A DNA stretch of 64,000 bases, taken from the NCBI GenBank assembly GCA_041392835.1, contig JAWKLF010000009.1:13892-77891 (forward strand). The letters run 5' to 3'. This document shows, in pieces, positions 43,501-52,218 of the stretch. The stretch comes from OLB11 sp041392835 (GTDB taxonomy: Bacteria; Bacteroidota; Bacteroidia; Chitinophagales; Chitinophagaceae). The stretch's first letter is position 1. The number at the start of each line of letters is the position of its first letter. Position numbers and translations under genes: made by a program. The notes below the pieces were generated by a model. That model did not search any database. It was not told the origin of the DNA and saw nothing but the letters and a program-made list of their open reading frames with translations.

Positions 43501-46500
43501 TTATTGTAATAAAACTAATTTTTGAAGCTGTGAATCAGAAAAACCTTGATTATTATTTACTGTAAGTTGATATAAATAGACACCTTTGCCCAATTTTTCA
43601 CCAAATTCATCTTTTCCATCCCAGCTTATATCATTTACTCGTGTGCCAGGCGTATTGACCATAGTGTGTATTGTTTTTACATTTTTACCTGTTATTGAAA
43701 ATATGTTAATGTGCACATCTAAATTTTGATTAGGCATATTATGTTCAAACATAAAATTAGTCTTTGTTGTAAAAGGATTAGGATAATTATATACATGAGC
43801 AATTTTAGCTTCGCTAGACTCCGTAACAACAAATCGTATAGTAACTTCAGACGAATTATTAAATACATCCCATGCTTTTATGGTAAAGCTATGTTCGCCC
43901 AATTCTAAATTATTTACAGGAAACTGTATTGTTCCCGAACGATAATCATCTAATTCGGCTTCAAAAAAGTTATTTAGTATATATTGTTTTTGAGCATTAT
44001 GATCTAAAATAGCTGTAATATCATGACCTACAGAATTTCCTGTATAATTGATTCCATTATCATCCGACAATTTAATTAACAATATGCTGTTTTTTGTAAC
44101 AATACCACCATCTACAAATTTGTCATCATTCATATAGGCTTTTATGATGGGGCCAGCATTGTCGCTATTGGGATTGGAAGAGCTACCTCCAATATAAATA
44201 CTTTTATCGTATCCATTACCGTCTTCGCTTTCATTGGCACCATAGTAGCTTATTTTACCTTTGGCTATTTCATAATTTATATCTTTTGGCATTACAAAGG
44301 TGTATGAAAACTTACCGTTTTTAATAGAAGCTTTGCCTTTGTAAAGCGCATTGTTCTGTACAGAATAATATCGTACTGGATCTCCATCATTTTGCAATGT
44401 GGTTAATAATTTGGGTTTGTCAAAAACGGTTGGATAAACTATGCCATCAAAGTTGTCTAAAATATTACCAGTTTGGTCTTCGATATGACCACTGATAGTA
44501 TATTTTTCTAAAGCTTTAAGTGTATCTGTATAGCTTAGAATAGAGCGGCCATTTATACTATCAGTTTTCAATACATGTTTTGGAAAAGCTAAAGGCAAAC
44601 TGGGGTCTCCAAGTAAAGCAAATTTTCTAAAGTTGGAAGCTGTAAATAAATCTACGGAACTTACATAACGAAGGTTTTTAGAATCTCTATAAGCATCGCC
44701 TAAGGTTGGATACTCGCCATTTTCGAGTCTAAATCCTTTGCGCATATAATTATAGTTCATGATTCTATTTTGATCGGCATATACCAGTTGTGTGGTTGTC
44801 ATCAGTGCTATAGCACCACCATCGGGTTTGTTTATCAATATTTCGCCAGCCGATACTATACCTGGATTGTCAAAGGGAGCAAAATCGCAAGTGGCTGTTA
44901 TGAATAAGGGAAGTTTATTTTTATTAGTCAATGTTGCAATATCATCGAAAGAAAATATACGCTCTTCGCACCAACCCAAGGGGCCACCATGCCCGTTATA
45001 GTTCATTAAGAAGGTACCATTATACATTTGAGCTGTAACAGCCTGATTTGCATCGGGAGTTCTGGGGCCTGCTGGTGTTGATTGTTGCACAAAACCATCT
45101 ACATATATTTTATAATTATTATAAACAGGCATAGAGTCTGCTACAAATTTTGCCATGTATTCTGCATCATCTAAATGTGCGGCTATATCGCCATCATCGG
45201 CATTAAAGGTTAAATTATTTTTCCAAGGGCCAAATGAAGCAGGACTATCATAAGATATAATTTTATCTACAATATTTCTTGCATCGTTTAGCGTACTTAC
45301 TGGGAATCTGCCTATACCTATATCCAACGTATTAATTTGAGAATTGGAATAGTTATTAATATCTTCATGATCATCTAAAAAACCAAAGAAATCATCGGTA
45401 CAATATCCCAACGTTTTATCTACGCTTTCAATAGTTTCGTAGGTTGGTACCAAATTAGTATTGTTCGAAATTCTATTTTTATAATCATAAGATGCATCAC
45501 CCAAAAACAGTACGGAACGTGGTATTTTTTCTATACTATTTCTATCATAATACATTTTTAAAAAATCGCGAATAGCTGAAACATCTTGAGCTCCTGACGA
45601 AAATTCATTATATATTTCTTCTGGTGTAAGGATTAAAAATTGATAACCTCGTTTTGTGCTATGATGCTGAGCCAGCCGAGTAGCTTCGCTCATAAGTGCA
45701 GGTACAGTAATTATTATATGATCGGCCTGAACCAGCGCATGCAAATCTTGATTTGCAATTTTAGAAACATAGGTTGGTGTTTTAGTTATACTCCCATCAA
45801 AGGCCAAAAACTCATGTAAAGAATAAGCTTCTTGTACAAAAGTTATAGATGAGCCGTTTAGCGTATAAGGAATTTGTGCAGGTTCTTGTGGATTGCTAAT
45901 ATCCCAAATTTTAGTTTGTGCATTGGCATTGTTTAGTTCATACTTGGCTATATTGCTGGGGCCTACACTATTCCAATGCCTAAAAGCTAAGTAGCCATTT
46001 ACGTTGAGAGCACCTTCATAATTAATATCGATATAATCTAAAAATCCAATAGCAGATGCGCTACCTTTTGTATAAGATATTTGTAAATCTAATTGTTCGG
46101 AGCTCACATTAGCAGATGTTGACAATGAACTTAAATTGATAACAGGGTCGCTAAAATTATTACCATTTATTTGAGGAATAGAAATCGTGTGAACAGGAGT
46201 TGCGTTGGCATATACATTGAATATACTATTGCCAGCAAAATGGATAGAGCCAACTCGTGTGCTTATTTTAACTGGGTTTTGAGTAATTAAGTTTTTTAAA
46301 GAAAACATAAAATTTCTTGTCAATTGTCTACCTGGTTGATCACTAAATTCTTCTCCATACCAATTTTTTCCAAACTTAGAAGGGTTTGAAGAGTCCTTTT
46401 CGTGATATACCAAACCTTGAAAAGTATTAATAGTCAGATTAGAGGTGCTTGGAGTGGCAATAGTGGCTACACGCTTACCATTGCCTTTGTCAAAGTTTAA

Positions 46501-47307
46501 AAAATAGTATGCTGCATCGCTGTACAAATTTGATTGATGATAAAAGGTTTTATTGATAGAATCTTTGACTATGGCATGTGGGCCTTGAGCATAAAAAAGG
46601 ATATAATCGCCACTATCAAAACTTCCATCGTTTCCATCTATTACTTGAATAGCATTTTCATATAAATCATCATATCGAGCTATTGCATTACTTTCATTAA
46701 GCATAGTACCTCCATTACCATATACTCTGATATGAGATGGATTGATAGAAGAAGGATCTATACCGAAATTATTTTTAATAAAGTCAAAACTAATTTTATA
46801 CAATCCGCTTTCGCTTACAGCTATTTTATAGAATTGTCCGCTTGCCAAAACCGAATGATCAGCATATACTCTTGAGCCAGTTGTTTTTTGAGCATTTTGA
46901 TTATTTTCAACGACATCCAAATCATATGAAACCACTTTATATATCTTTCCGTTGGACTGAAAATATTGAGGTATCAGTGTTACAGCAAAGGCTTGTTTAT
47001 TCTCCATACTCAATACAATATGTGGCTCCAAATTTTTAGGAAACGAAATATTTTCATTTGTAGCACCTATCATTTCTTTGCTTACTACATTTTTTAAGGT
47101 GATAGCAGGTTTTTCAAAATGATTGATTTTTATTTTATCTATTTTATACAATTGATTGGTATCAATACGCTCTATAGCTTGTTGAGGCATTAAAGCTTGC
47201 ATCTTAGTTTGGTTTATCAATTGTTTTTCAATTTCTTTTTGAGCACTAAGAACTGATGTAAATAGTACAAAAAATAAAAAAGCACAATAAGAAAAAATTC
47301 TTGGCAT
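43501..47307 (-). CDS. porU: T9SS gingipain-like sortase PorU
   Basis: About 1268 residues with a signal peptide (PRIFSYCAFLFFVLFTSVLSAQ region). The central C25 cysteine-peptidase domain has the catalytic His in NYNGHGG (His773) and Cys in TATCDF (Cys807). PorU removes the C-terminal signal of T9SS cargo and attaches the cargo to A-LPS. Beta-sandwich domains follow, and the C-terminus has the NYPNPF-type CTD (to VYLYQLTVNN) that PorU itself carries. Starts at 47331 (TTG) and 47325 (ATG) are also open; ATG 47307 gives the cleanest signal peptide and lies after the predicted transcription start. porV follows. Confidence 0.92.
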   Translation of the reverse strand: MPRIFSYCAFLFFVLFTSVLSAQKEIEKQLINQTKMQALMPQQAIERIDTNQLYKIDKIKINHFEKPAITLKNVVSKEMIGATNENISFPKNLEPHIVLSMENKQAFAVTLIPQYFQSNGKIYKVVSYDLDVVENNQNAQKTTGSRVYADHSVLASGQFYKIAVSESGLYKISFDFIKNNFGIDPSSINPSHIRVYGNGGTMLNESNAIARYDDLYENAIQVIDGNDGSFDSGDYILFYAQGPHAIVKDSINKTFYHQSNLYSDAAYYFLNFDKGNGKRVATIATPSTSNLTINTFQGLVYHEKDSSNPSKFGKNWYGEEFSDQPGRQLTRNFMFSLKNLITQNPVKISTRVGSIHFAGNSIFNVYANATPVHTISIPQINGNNFSDPVINLSSLSTSANVSSEQLDLQISYTKGSASAIGFLDYIDINYEGALNVNGYLAFRHWNSVGPSNIAKYELNNANAQTKIWDISNPQEPAQIPYTLNGSSITFVQEAYSLHEFLAFDGSITKTPTYVSKIANQDLHALVQADHIIITVPALMSEATRLAQHHSTKRGYQFLILTPEEIYNEFSSGAQDVSAIRDFLKMYYDRNSIEKIPRSVLFLGDASYDYKNRISNNTNLVPTYETIESVDKTLGYCTDDFFGFLDDHEDINNYSNSQINTLDIGIGRFPVSTLNDARNIVDKIISYDSPASFGPWKNNLTFNADDGDIAAHLDDAEYMAKFVADSMPVYNNYKIYVDGFVQQSTPAGPRTPDANQAVTAQMYNGTFLMNYNGHGGPLGWCEERIFSFDDIATLTNKNKLPLFITATCDFAPFDNPGIVSAGEILINKPDGGAIALMTTTQLVYADQNRIMNYNYMRKGFRLENGEYPTLGDAYRDSKNLRYVSSVDLFTASNFRKFALLGDPSLPLAFPKHVLKTDSINGRSILSYTDTLKALEKYTISGHIEDQTGNILDNFDGIVYPTVFDKPKLLTTLQNDGDPVRYYSVQNNALYKGKASIKNGKFSYTFVMPKDINYEIAKGKISYYGANESEDGNGYDKSIYIGGSSSNPNSDNAGPIIKAYMNDDKFVDGGIVTKNSILLIKLSDDNGINYTGNSVGHDITAILDHNAQKQYILNNFFEAELDDYRSGTIQFPVNNLELGEHSFTIKAWDVFNNSSEVTIRFVVTESSEAKIAHVYNYPNPFTTKTNFMFEHNMPNQNLDVHINIFSITGKNVKTIHTMVNTPGTRVNDISWDGKDEFGEKLGKGVYLYQLTVNNNQGFSDSQLQKLVLLQ

Positions 47308-47328
47308 AGAAAGTGTTATTGACATATC

Positions 47329-47336
47329 CAAAGTTA
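47329..47336 (-). promoter_or_regulatory. -7 box for porU-porV
   Basis: The minus strand reads TAACTTTG, matching TAnnTTTG. It lies 21 nt before ATG 47307. No -33 TTG at standard spacing was found. Confidence 0.4.
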
Positions 47337-47663
47337 CTAAATTTCAATCATAAACGTTTATAGTCCTTTTTTAGTATTGAATTGCCATTATTATTACTTA
47401 AAAGTAACCAGCTGCTTTAGTTAGTATAAAGAAATTCCTTTTTTATACATATTGGAAAACTCCTTATAGAATACAAATTACTTTTGTAATGGTTTTTATG
47501 CTATTTCGAGGGCAAAATGTAGTTCATATTTAAACTTTCGAGAGATAGAGGATGCGTCTTGCATAACTTTGATATAGCGTATGTATCTTTATTATTAATT
47601 TCCCCAAAAGTCTAATTTGGGATTTTAAAATTATGTATTAGATTTGAACTGAAATTTAAAAAA
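47337..47663. other. Intergenic region, porU to micro-operon
   Basis: About 327 nt. A good promoter pair lies at 47451-47486 and a second candidate at 47559-47591. A small inverted repeat ATTAC/GTAAT overlaps the first -7 box. No further coding sequence is seen. Confidence 0.5.
47451..47486 (+). promoter_or_regulatory. Promoter (-33 TATTGG, -7 TACTTTTG) for the micro-operon
   Basis: TATTGG at 47451-47456 and TACTTTTG at 47479-47486, 23 nt from TTG to TA, fit the Bacteroidota consensus at the wide end of spacing. It would give a leader of about 170 nt before ATG 47664. A second candidate at 47559-47591 (TTG, then TATCTTTA) would give a shorter one. Confidence 0.45.
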
Positions 47664-47957
47664 ATGCCAATTAAACCAGATTTAAAAAACCTAAAAGCAG
47701 GAAAAAAAGAATTAATTTCTTTGCAAAAAAAAGCTAACAAAGAATTGGGCCAGGCAATTAAAAAAATGTCTAAAGCAATTCTGGAAATACAAGATGCTTT
47801 AAACAAAGAGACGGATAAGACTAAACAAAAAAAATTAAAGGAAAGATTAAAAGAAGTACAAAAACAGGATAAAGAATTAAAAAAAACAACAACTAAAATC
47901 GACAAATTTTTTAGTCAAAATATTAGTATGTTAAATAATCAAATCTTAAAATTTTAA
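47664..47957 (+). CDS. Charged coiled-coil protein, unknown function
   Basis: A 97-residue, very Lys/Glu/Gln-rich protein with almost no proline or glycine after residue 13, reading as one long helix with heptad character (ELISLQKKANKELGQAIKKM, then KKLKERLKEVQKQDKELKKT). There is no signal peptide. The C-terminal 15 residues are less charged (FFSQNISMLNNQILKF). I do not recognise a family. A second small gene starts 6 nt after its stop, so the two are likely translated together from one message. Confidence 0.6.
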   Translation: MPIKPDLKNLKAGKKELISLQKKANKELGQAIKKMSKAILEIQDALNKETDKTKQKKLKERLKEVQKQDKELKKTTTKIDKFFSQNISMLNNQILKF

Positions 47958-47963
47958 ATAATC

Positions 47964-48188
47964 ATGGGAGGAGGTACCACTACAGATACTACTGGAACAA
48001 ATACGAAAGCCAGTCAACTTGCCAAAGATTTGGCTACATCATTAATAGCAGTAGGAGGCGGAATTGCAACACTTGCAGCTGTTCCAGAGCCAGGTTCGCC
48101 TGTTTTATTTGGAGTGGCTGTTGGCGTTACTATTGGAGCTGGTGCGGCTTACGGAGCAGTGGCTGTGCTGGATGCGTTGGGATATTAA
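47964..48188 (+). CDS. Glycine-zipper hydrophobic hairpin protein, unknown function
   Basis: A 74-residue protein. Residues 1-20 are polar and rich in Gly/Thr (MGGGTTTDTTGTNTKAS). Two hydrophobic segments follow, about 25-40 and 47-72, separated by PEPGSP. The second contains glycines at 50, 54, 58, 60 and 64, a GxxxGxxxG zipper that favours tight helix packing in membranes. No signal peptide or lipobox is present. Small proteins of this design include holins, toxins, bacteriocins and membrane-inserting effectors, but I recognise none here. It follows the coiled-coil gene by 6 nt. Confidence 0.6.
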   Translation: MGGGTTTDTTGTNTKASQLAKDLATSLIAVGGGIATLAAVPEPGSPVLFGVAVGVTIGAGAAYGAVAVLDALGY

Positions 48189-48272
48189 ATTTATAGCTAC
48201 TTATTTTTGCTATTTTTTTACAATTTTCATTTCTTAATTCACAAATTTTCCCATTTTCTCACAAAAAAGCAC

Positions 48273-48307
48273 AAAAAAAAAGTCTGATATAATTCAGACT
48301 TTTTTTT
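48273..48307. terminator. Terminator shared by tRNA-Val and the micro-operon
   Basis: AGTCTGA/TCAGACT (48281-48287 with 48294-48300) is flanked by a run of nine A and a run of eight T, so it functions on either strand. It lies directly after tRNA-Val on the minus strand. Confidence 0.85.
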
Positions 48308-48308
48308 G

Positions 48309-48383
48309 TGGGAGTGCACGGATTCGAACCGCGGACCCTCTGCTTGTAAGGCAGATGCTCTAAACCAACTGAGCTACACTCCC
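48309..48383 (-). tRNA. tRNA-Val (TAC)
   Basis: Minus-strand cloverleaf: acceptor GGGAGTG with CACTCCC and discriminator A, D-arm GCTCAGTTGGTTTAGAGC, anticodon arm CTGCC-TTACAAG-GCAG type with anticodon TAC, and T-arm GCGGTTCGAATCCGT. 75 nt; CCA is not encoded. Confidence 0.93.
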
Positions 48384-48399
48384 TATTTTCAAATATTCG

Positions 48400-48465
48400 C
48401 TCCAACCGTTTGGACTCTCCCGGCTTTTAAGTCGGGATGCTCTAAACTAACTGAGCTATACTCCT
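48400..48465 (-). pseudogene. Degenerate tRNA copy upstream of tRNA-Val
   Basis: The 5' half (AGGAGTATAGCTCAGTTAG, then TTTAGAGCATC) is nearly the same as that of tRNA-Val. The anticodon region reads CTTAAAA between CCCG and CGGG but does not give a normal 7-nt loop and 5-bp stem. The T-arm lacks GTTCGA and there is no matching 3' acceptor strand. It is therefore a decayed tRNA on the same transcript. Confidence 0.6.
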
Positions 48466-48506
48466 TATTTGAGTTAAGCAATAAAGCTTTTGTTTCAAAT
48501 GGAGTG

Positions 48507-48536
48507 CAAATATAGCAGAACATCATAAACTAACAA
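48507..48536 (-). promoter_or_regulatory. Promoter of the tRNA-Val transcript
   Basis: On the minus strand TTG (48536-48534) and TATATTTG (48514-48507) are 19 nt apart, a good -33/-7 pair. Transcription would start near 48500 and pass through the tRNA remnant before tRNA-Val. Confidence 0.6.
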
Positions 48537-48644
48537 ATATTATTTTTAATATTTTTATTTTTTTTAAATAGTTGTGTAAAGTAGCCTTCTTTTAAACTAA
48601 AAAACAATTTGTATTGCCTATACCATAAATATTTGAACACATAC

Positions 48645-48652
48645 TATATTTG
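48645..48652 (+). promoter_or_regulatory. -7 box abutting the aminotransferase gene
   Basis: TATATTTG ends 4 nt before ATG 48657, again a near-leaderless layout. Confidence 0.4.
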
Positions 48653-48656
48653 AAAA

Positions 48657-49835
48657 ATGAATTTAGCAAAACGCTTAGATTGTATTGACGAGCCACAAAC
48701 TATTCGAATGGCAAAACTAAGCCGAGAATTAAAAGCACAAGGAAAAGACATTATTGACTTAAGCCTTGGTGAGCCAGACTTTCAAACACCCAAACATCTC
48801 ATTCAAGCTGCTATACAAGCTATGCAAGATGGATATACTAAATACCCACCTGTTGCTGGATATGCTGACTTAAGAAAAGCTATTGCAGATAAATTTCTAA
48901 ATGAAAATAGCCTTCAGTATACACCTGAACAGGTCATGGTTTGTACAGGTGCTAAACAATGTATAGCCAATGTAGTTTTGAGCTTGATAAATGAAGGAGA
49001 TGAAGTAATTATACCATCGCCATATTGGGTTACTTATTCAGACTTAGTCAAACTAGCTGGTGGATGTGTAGTGCAGTTAATGGGCTCATATCAACACGAT
49101 TTTAAAATTACAGCGGAGCAATTAGAAAAAGCTATCAATACCAAAACCAAACTGTTTATTTTTTCATCACCTAATAATCCTACAGGCTCTATTTATTCCA
49201 AGGAAGAGCTCGAAAGTTTGGCTGCTGTATTTGAAAGACATCCTTCTGTCTTTATTATTTCTGATGAAATTTATGAACACATTAATTTTATAGGCCAGCA
49301 TGAAAGTATAGCTCAATTTGAATCCTTAAAAGAGCGAGTAATCGTGATAAATGGTCTATCAAAAGCTTTTGCTATGACAGGCTGGAGATTAGGTTATTTA
49401 GCTGGCCCAAAAAACATAGTTCAAGCCTGCGAAAAAATACAAGCACAATTTACATCTGGTCCCAATTCAATAGCACAGAGAACAGCTTTAGCAGCTTTAC
49501 AAGGCGACATGAGCCCAACCCATGATATGAAAATAAAATTTAAGGAACGAAGAGACTTTCTTGTTCAGGCATTACAGGAAATTCCAGGTCTAAAATTAAA
49601 ATCACCTCCTGGAGCTTTTTATGTTTTTCCAGACATTAGTTATTATTTGCACAAAGGCGCTATACAAAATGCAGAAGATCTATGTATGCACTTACTACAT
49701 GTAGCCAAAGTAAGCTGCGTAACAGGCGAAGCCTTTGGCGATCCACATTGCATACGTATTTCCTATGCTACCTCTATGGAAAATTTAGTGGAAGCAGTAA
49801 ACAGAATAAAAAAAGCTTTAGCAGAATTAAGATAA
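48657..49835 (+). CDS. Class I PLP aminotransferase (aspartate aminotransferase-like)
   Basis: A 392-residue fold-type I aminotransferase of the AspAT Ib group. Features: LGEPDFQTPKHLIQAA at the start, VCTGAKQCIANVVL, SPNNPTGSIYSKEEL (with the Asn that contacts the cofactor), SDEIYEHINF and the Schiff-base lysine in INGLSKAFAMTGWRLGY (Lys236). The C-terminal Arg is in CIRISYATS. It most likely interconverts aspartate/glutamate and their 2-oxo acids. Some members of this group prefer prephenate or aromatic substrates. Confidence 0.88.
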   Translation: MNLAKRLDCIDEPQTIRMAKLSRELKAQGKDIIDLSLGEPDFQTPKHLIQAAIQAMQDGYTKYPPVAGYADLRKAIADKFLNENSLQYTPEQVMVCTGAKQCIANVVLSLINEGDEVIIPSPYWVTYSDLVKLAGGCVVQLMGSYQHDFKITAEQLEKAINTKTKLFIFSSPNNPTGSIYSKEELESLAAVFERHPSVFIISDEIYEHINFIGQHESIAQFESLKERVIVINGLSKAFAMTGWRLGYLAGPKNIVQACEKIQAQFTSGPNSIAQRTALAALQGDMSPTHDMKIKFKERRDFLVQALQEIPGLKLKSPPGAFYVFPDISYYLHKGAIQNAEDLCMHLLHVAKVSCVTGEAFGDPHCIRISYATSMENLVEAVNRIKKALAELR

Positions 49836-49919
49836 TAATCTTTTTTTGCCATATAAAGTCTGATTCTAATTTTAGAAGCAACGTTTAATGTATTACTTTT
49901 GATTCCTTAAAAATAGCTT

Positions 49920-50129
49920 ATGGAGCAAAAACAAAAAATTCAATTAAGTCCTAAGATTGGAATATTTACAGGAGCCTTATTATTAGGTTTGGGATTATTT
50001 ATTATTTTTCAAAAAAACACAAACAACAAAGGACTTGCCTATTTTATGGTTGTTTATGGAGCATTTAGATTAGGCCTTTCATTATATACATTGTATAAAA
50101 ATAAGAATATTAATAAAATCGAAGAATAG
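49920..50129 (+). CDS. Two-helix small membrane protein, unknown function
   Basis: A 69-residue protein starting MEQKQKIQLSPKIGIFTGAL with two membrane segments (about 13-30 and 37-57) and a charged tail. No family recognised. It lies between the aminotransferase gene and metG (23 nt before metG) and probably shares the metG transcript. Confidence 0.55.
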   Translation: MEQKQKIQLSPKIGIFTGALLLGLGLFIIFQKNTNNKGLAYFMVVYGAFRLGLSLYTLYKNKNINKIEE

Positions 50130-50152
50130 AATACGATAGAATAACAATAGAT

Positions 50153-52192
50153 ATGAAAGAATTTAAAAGATATTTGGTTACTGCTGCACTACCCTATGCC
50201 AACGGTCCCGTTCATATTGGACATTTGGCTGGAAATTTTTTACCATCAGATGTTTATGTTCGTTATTTAAGAGCCAATAAAAAAGATGTAAAATTTATTT
50301 GTGGTACTGATGAACATGGTGTACCTATAACAATTAGAGCTATGAAAGAAGGTGTGAGCCCTCAAGAAATAGTAGATAAGTATCATAAAATCATTGATGA
50401 AAGCTTAAAAAATATTGGTATATCATTTGATATTTTTTCAAGAACTTCAAAACCTATACATCACCAAACAGCTCAAGATTTTTTTACAACATTGTATAAA
50501 AAAGGTGTGTTTGAAACTAAAGAAACAGAACAATATTTTGACGAAGAAAAACAAACTTTCTTAGCCGATCGTTATATTATGGGTACTTGCCCTCATTGTA
50601 AAAATGAAAATGCTTATGGAGATCAATGTGAGAAATGCGGTACTACACTTTCGCCAGAAGAGTTATTAAATCCTCGGAGTACACTCAGCCATTCTATCCC
50701 TGTAAAAAAGAAAACTACACATTGGTACCTACCTTTACAAAATTATGAAAGTTGGCTTAGCCAGTGGATTTTGGAAGAACATAGCGATTGGAAAAATAAT
50801 GTATACGGACAATGCAAGAGTTGGCTCAGTAGTGGCTTACAAGCTCGTGCTATGACAAGAGATAGCAATTGGGGTGTAAAAGTGCCATTAGAAAATGCCG
50901 AAGGAAAAGTTATGTATGTTTGGTTTGATGCCCCTATAGGTTATATTTCGGCTACTAAGGAGCTTACAAACAATTGGGCTGATTATTGGTGTAAGGACGA
51001 TACTAAATTGATACATTTTTTAGGAAAAGATAATATCGTATTTCATTGTATTATTTTTCCAGCTATGCTTAAAGCCCATGGTGATTTTGTATTGCCCGAA
51101 GCTGTGCCTGCTAATGAATTTTTAAATATAGAAGGAGATAAAGTAAGTACGAGTAGAAATTGGGCCGTTTGGGTTGATGAATATTTAGCTGACTTTCCTG
51201 ACATGCAAGACAATATGCGCTATTGCCTAATAGCCAATGCACCAGAAAATAAAGATAATGATTTTACTTGGAAAGATTTTCAGGACCGAACTAACAATGA
51301 ATTGGTAGCTATATATGGCAATTTTGTGAATAGAACTTTGGTCTTATTACACAAGTTTTGTGATGGCAAAATCCCACCATTTCATTTAGATGCCAAGACA
51401 AATGAAGATGATGCTCTTTATGAAAAAATCGTTTTGGCTAAACAACAAATCGAAGAAAAAATAGAAGCTTTTAAATTTAGAGAAGCCATTGCAATCCTTA
51501 TTGATCTTTCAAGAGAGGGTAATAAATATTTACAAGAAAAAGAGCCCTGGAAACATATCGATAATAAAAAACTTGTTGATAATTGTTTGCATTTGTGTGC
51601 TCAACTATGTGCCAATTTAGCTATTTTATCCCAACCTTTTTTACCGTTTACAGCTATCAAACTTTGCCGATTATTAAAAGTAGTAGATAAAATTTTAGAT
51701 TGGGAAAACGCAGGTAAAATAAACTTACTACATGTAGGATACCCTATTCAAACCCCTACTCTTTTGTTTCAGAAAATAGAAGATGAAACCGTAAAACAAC
51801 AAGTAGATAAATTGCATAATGCTGCTATAAAAACAGAAATAGTAAATAAAACAGAGAACCAAAAAGAAATTATAGGATTTGACGACTTTCAGAAAATAGC
51901 ATTGAAGGTTGGCACTATAAAAAGTGCAGAAAAAATTCAAAAAAGTGACAAACTATTAAAACTATCTGTAGACTTGGGCAATGAAATAAGAACCATAATA
52001 AGCGGAATTGCATCTAATTATAACCCCGAAGATATTTTAAACAAACAAGTGGTTGTGGTTTCAAATTTAGCTCCCAAAAAAATGAAAGGTATAGAAAGTT
52101 ATGGTATGATATTAATGTCTGAAGCTCAAGACGGCAAATTGGTCTTTGTGTGCCCAGAATCTATTATTGCAAATGGAAGTGAAGTAAAATAA
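50153..52192 (+). CDS. metG: Methionyl-tRNA synthetase
   Basis: A 679-residue class I aminoacyl-tRNA synthetase. The HIGH motif is at residues 21-24 (NGPVHIGHLAG), the KMSKS equivalent is K330-V-S-T-S, and the zinc knuckle CPHCKNENAYGDQCEKC gives Cys146, 149, 159 and 162. The anticodon-binding helical bundle follows. The C-terminal 110 residues (FDDFQKIALKVGTIKSAEKI onward) are an EMAPII/OB-fold tRNA-binding domain that mediates dimerisation. Length is normal for the long form. Confidence 0.97.
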   Translation: MKEFKRYLVTAALPYANGPVHIGHLAGNFLPSDVYVRYLRANKKDVKFICGTDEHGVPITIRAMKEGVSPQEIVDKYHKIIDESLKNIGISFDIFSRTSKPIHHQTAQDFFTTLYKKGVFETKETEQYFDEEKQTFLADRYIMGTCPHCKNENAYGDQCEKCGTTLSPEELLNPRSTLSHSIPVKKKTTHWYLPLQNYESWLSQWILEEHSDWKNNVYGQCKSWLSSGLQARAMTRDSNWGVKVPLENAEGKVMYVWFDAPIGYISATKELTNNWADYWCKDDTKLIHFLGKDNIVFHCIIFPAMLKAHGDFVLPEAVPANEFLNIEGDKVSTSRNWAVWVDEYLADFPDMQDNMRYCLIANAPENKDNDFTWKDFQDRTNNELVAIYGNFVNRTLVLLHKFCDGKIPPFHLDAKTNEDDALYEKIVLAKQQIEEKIEAFKFREAIAILIDLSREGNKYLQEKEPWKHIDNKKLVDNCLHLCAQLCANLAILSQPFLPFTAIKLCRLLKVVDKILDWENAGKINLLHVGYPIQTPTLLFQKIEDETVKQQVDKLHNAAIKTEIVNKTENQKEIIGFDDFQKIALKVGTIKSAEKIQKSDKLLKLSVDLGNEIRTIISGIASNYNPEDILNKQVVVVSNLAPKKMKGIESYGMILMSEAQDGKLVFVCPESIIANGSEVK

Positions 52193-52218
52193 AATATCAT
52201 ATCAATCGTTTGAGTAAA

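Noticed and set aside
47612..47905. 97-codon minus-strand frame opposite the coiled-coil gene
   Set aside because: Phe/Leu/Ser-rich antisense of a Lys/Glu-rich frame; the plus strand has the promoter and the downstream partner.
48306..48515. Plus-strand 69-codon frame over tRNA-Val
   Set aside because: Antisense translation of the tRNA and its degenerate copy; not a protein gene.
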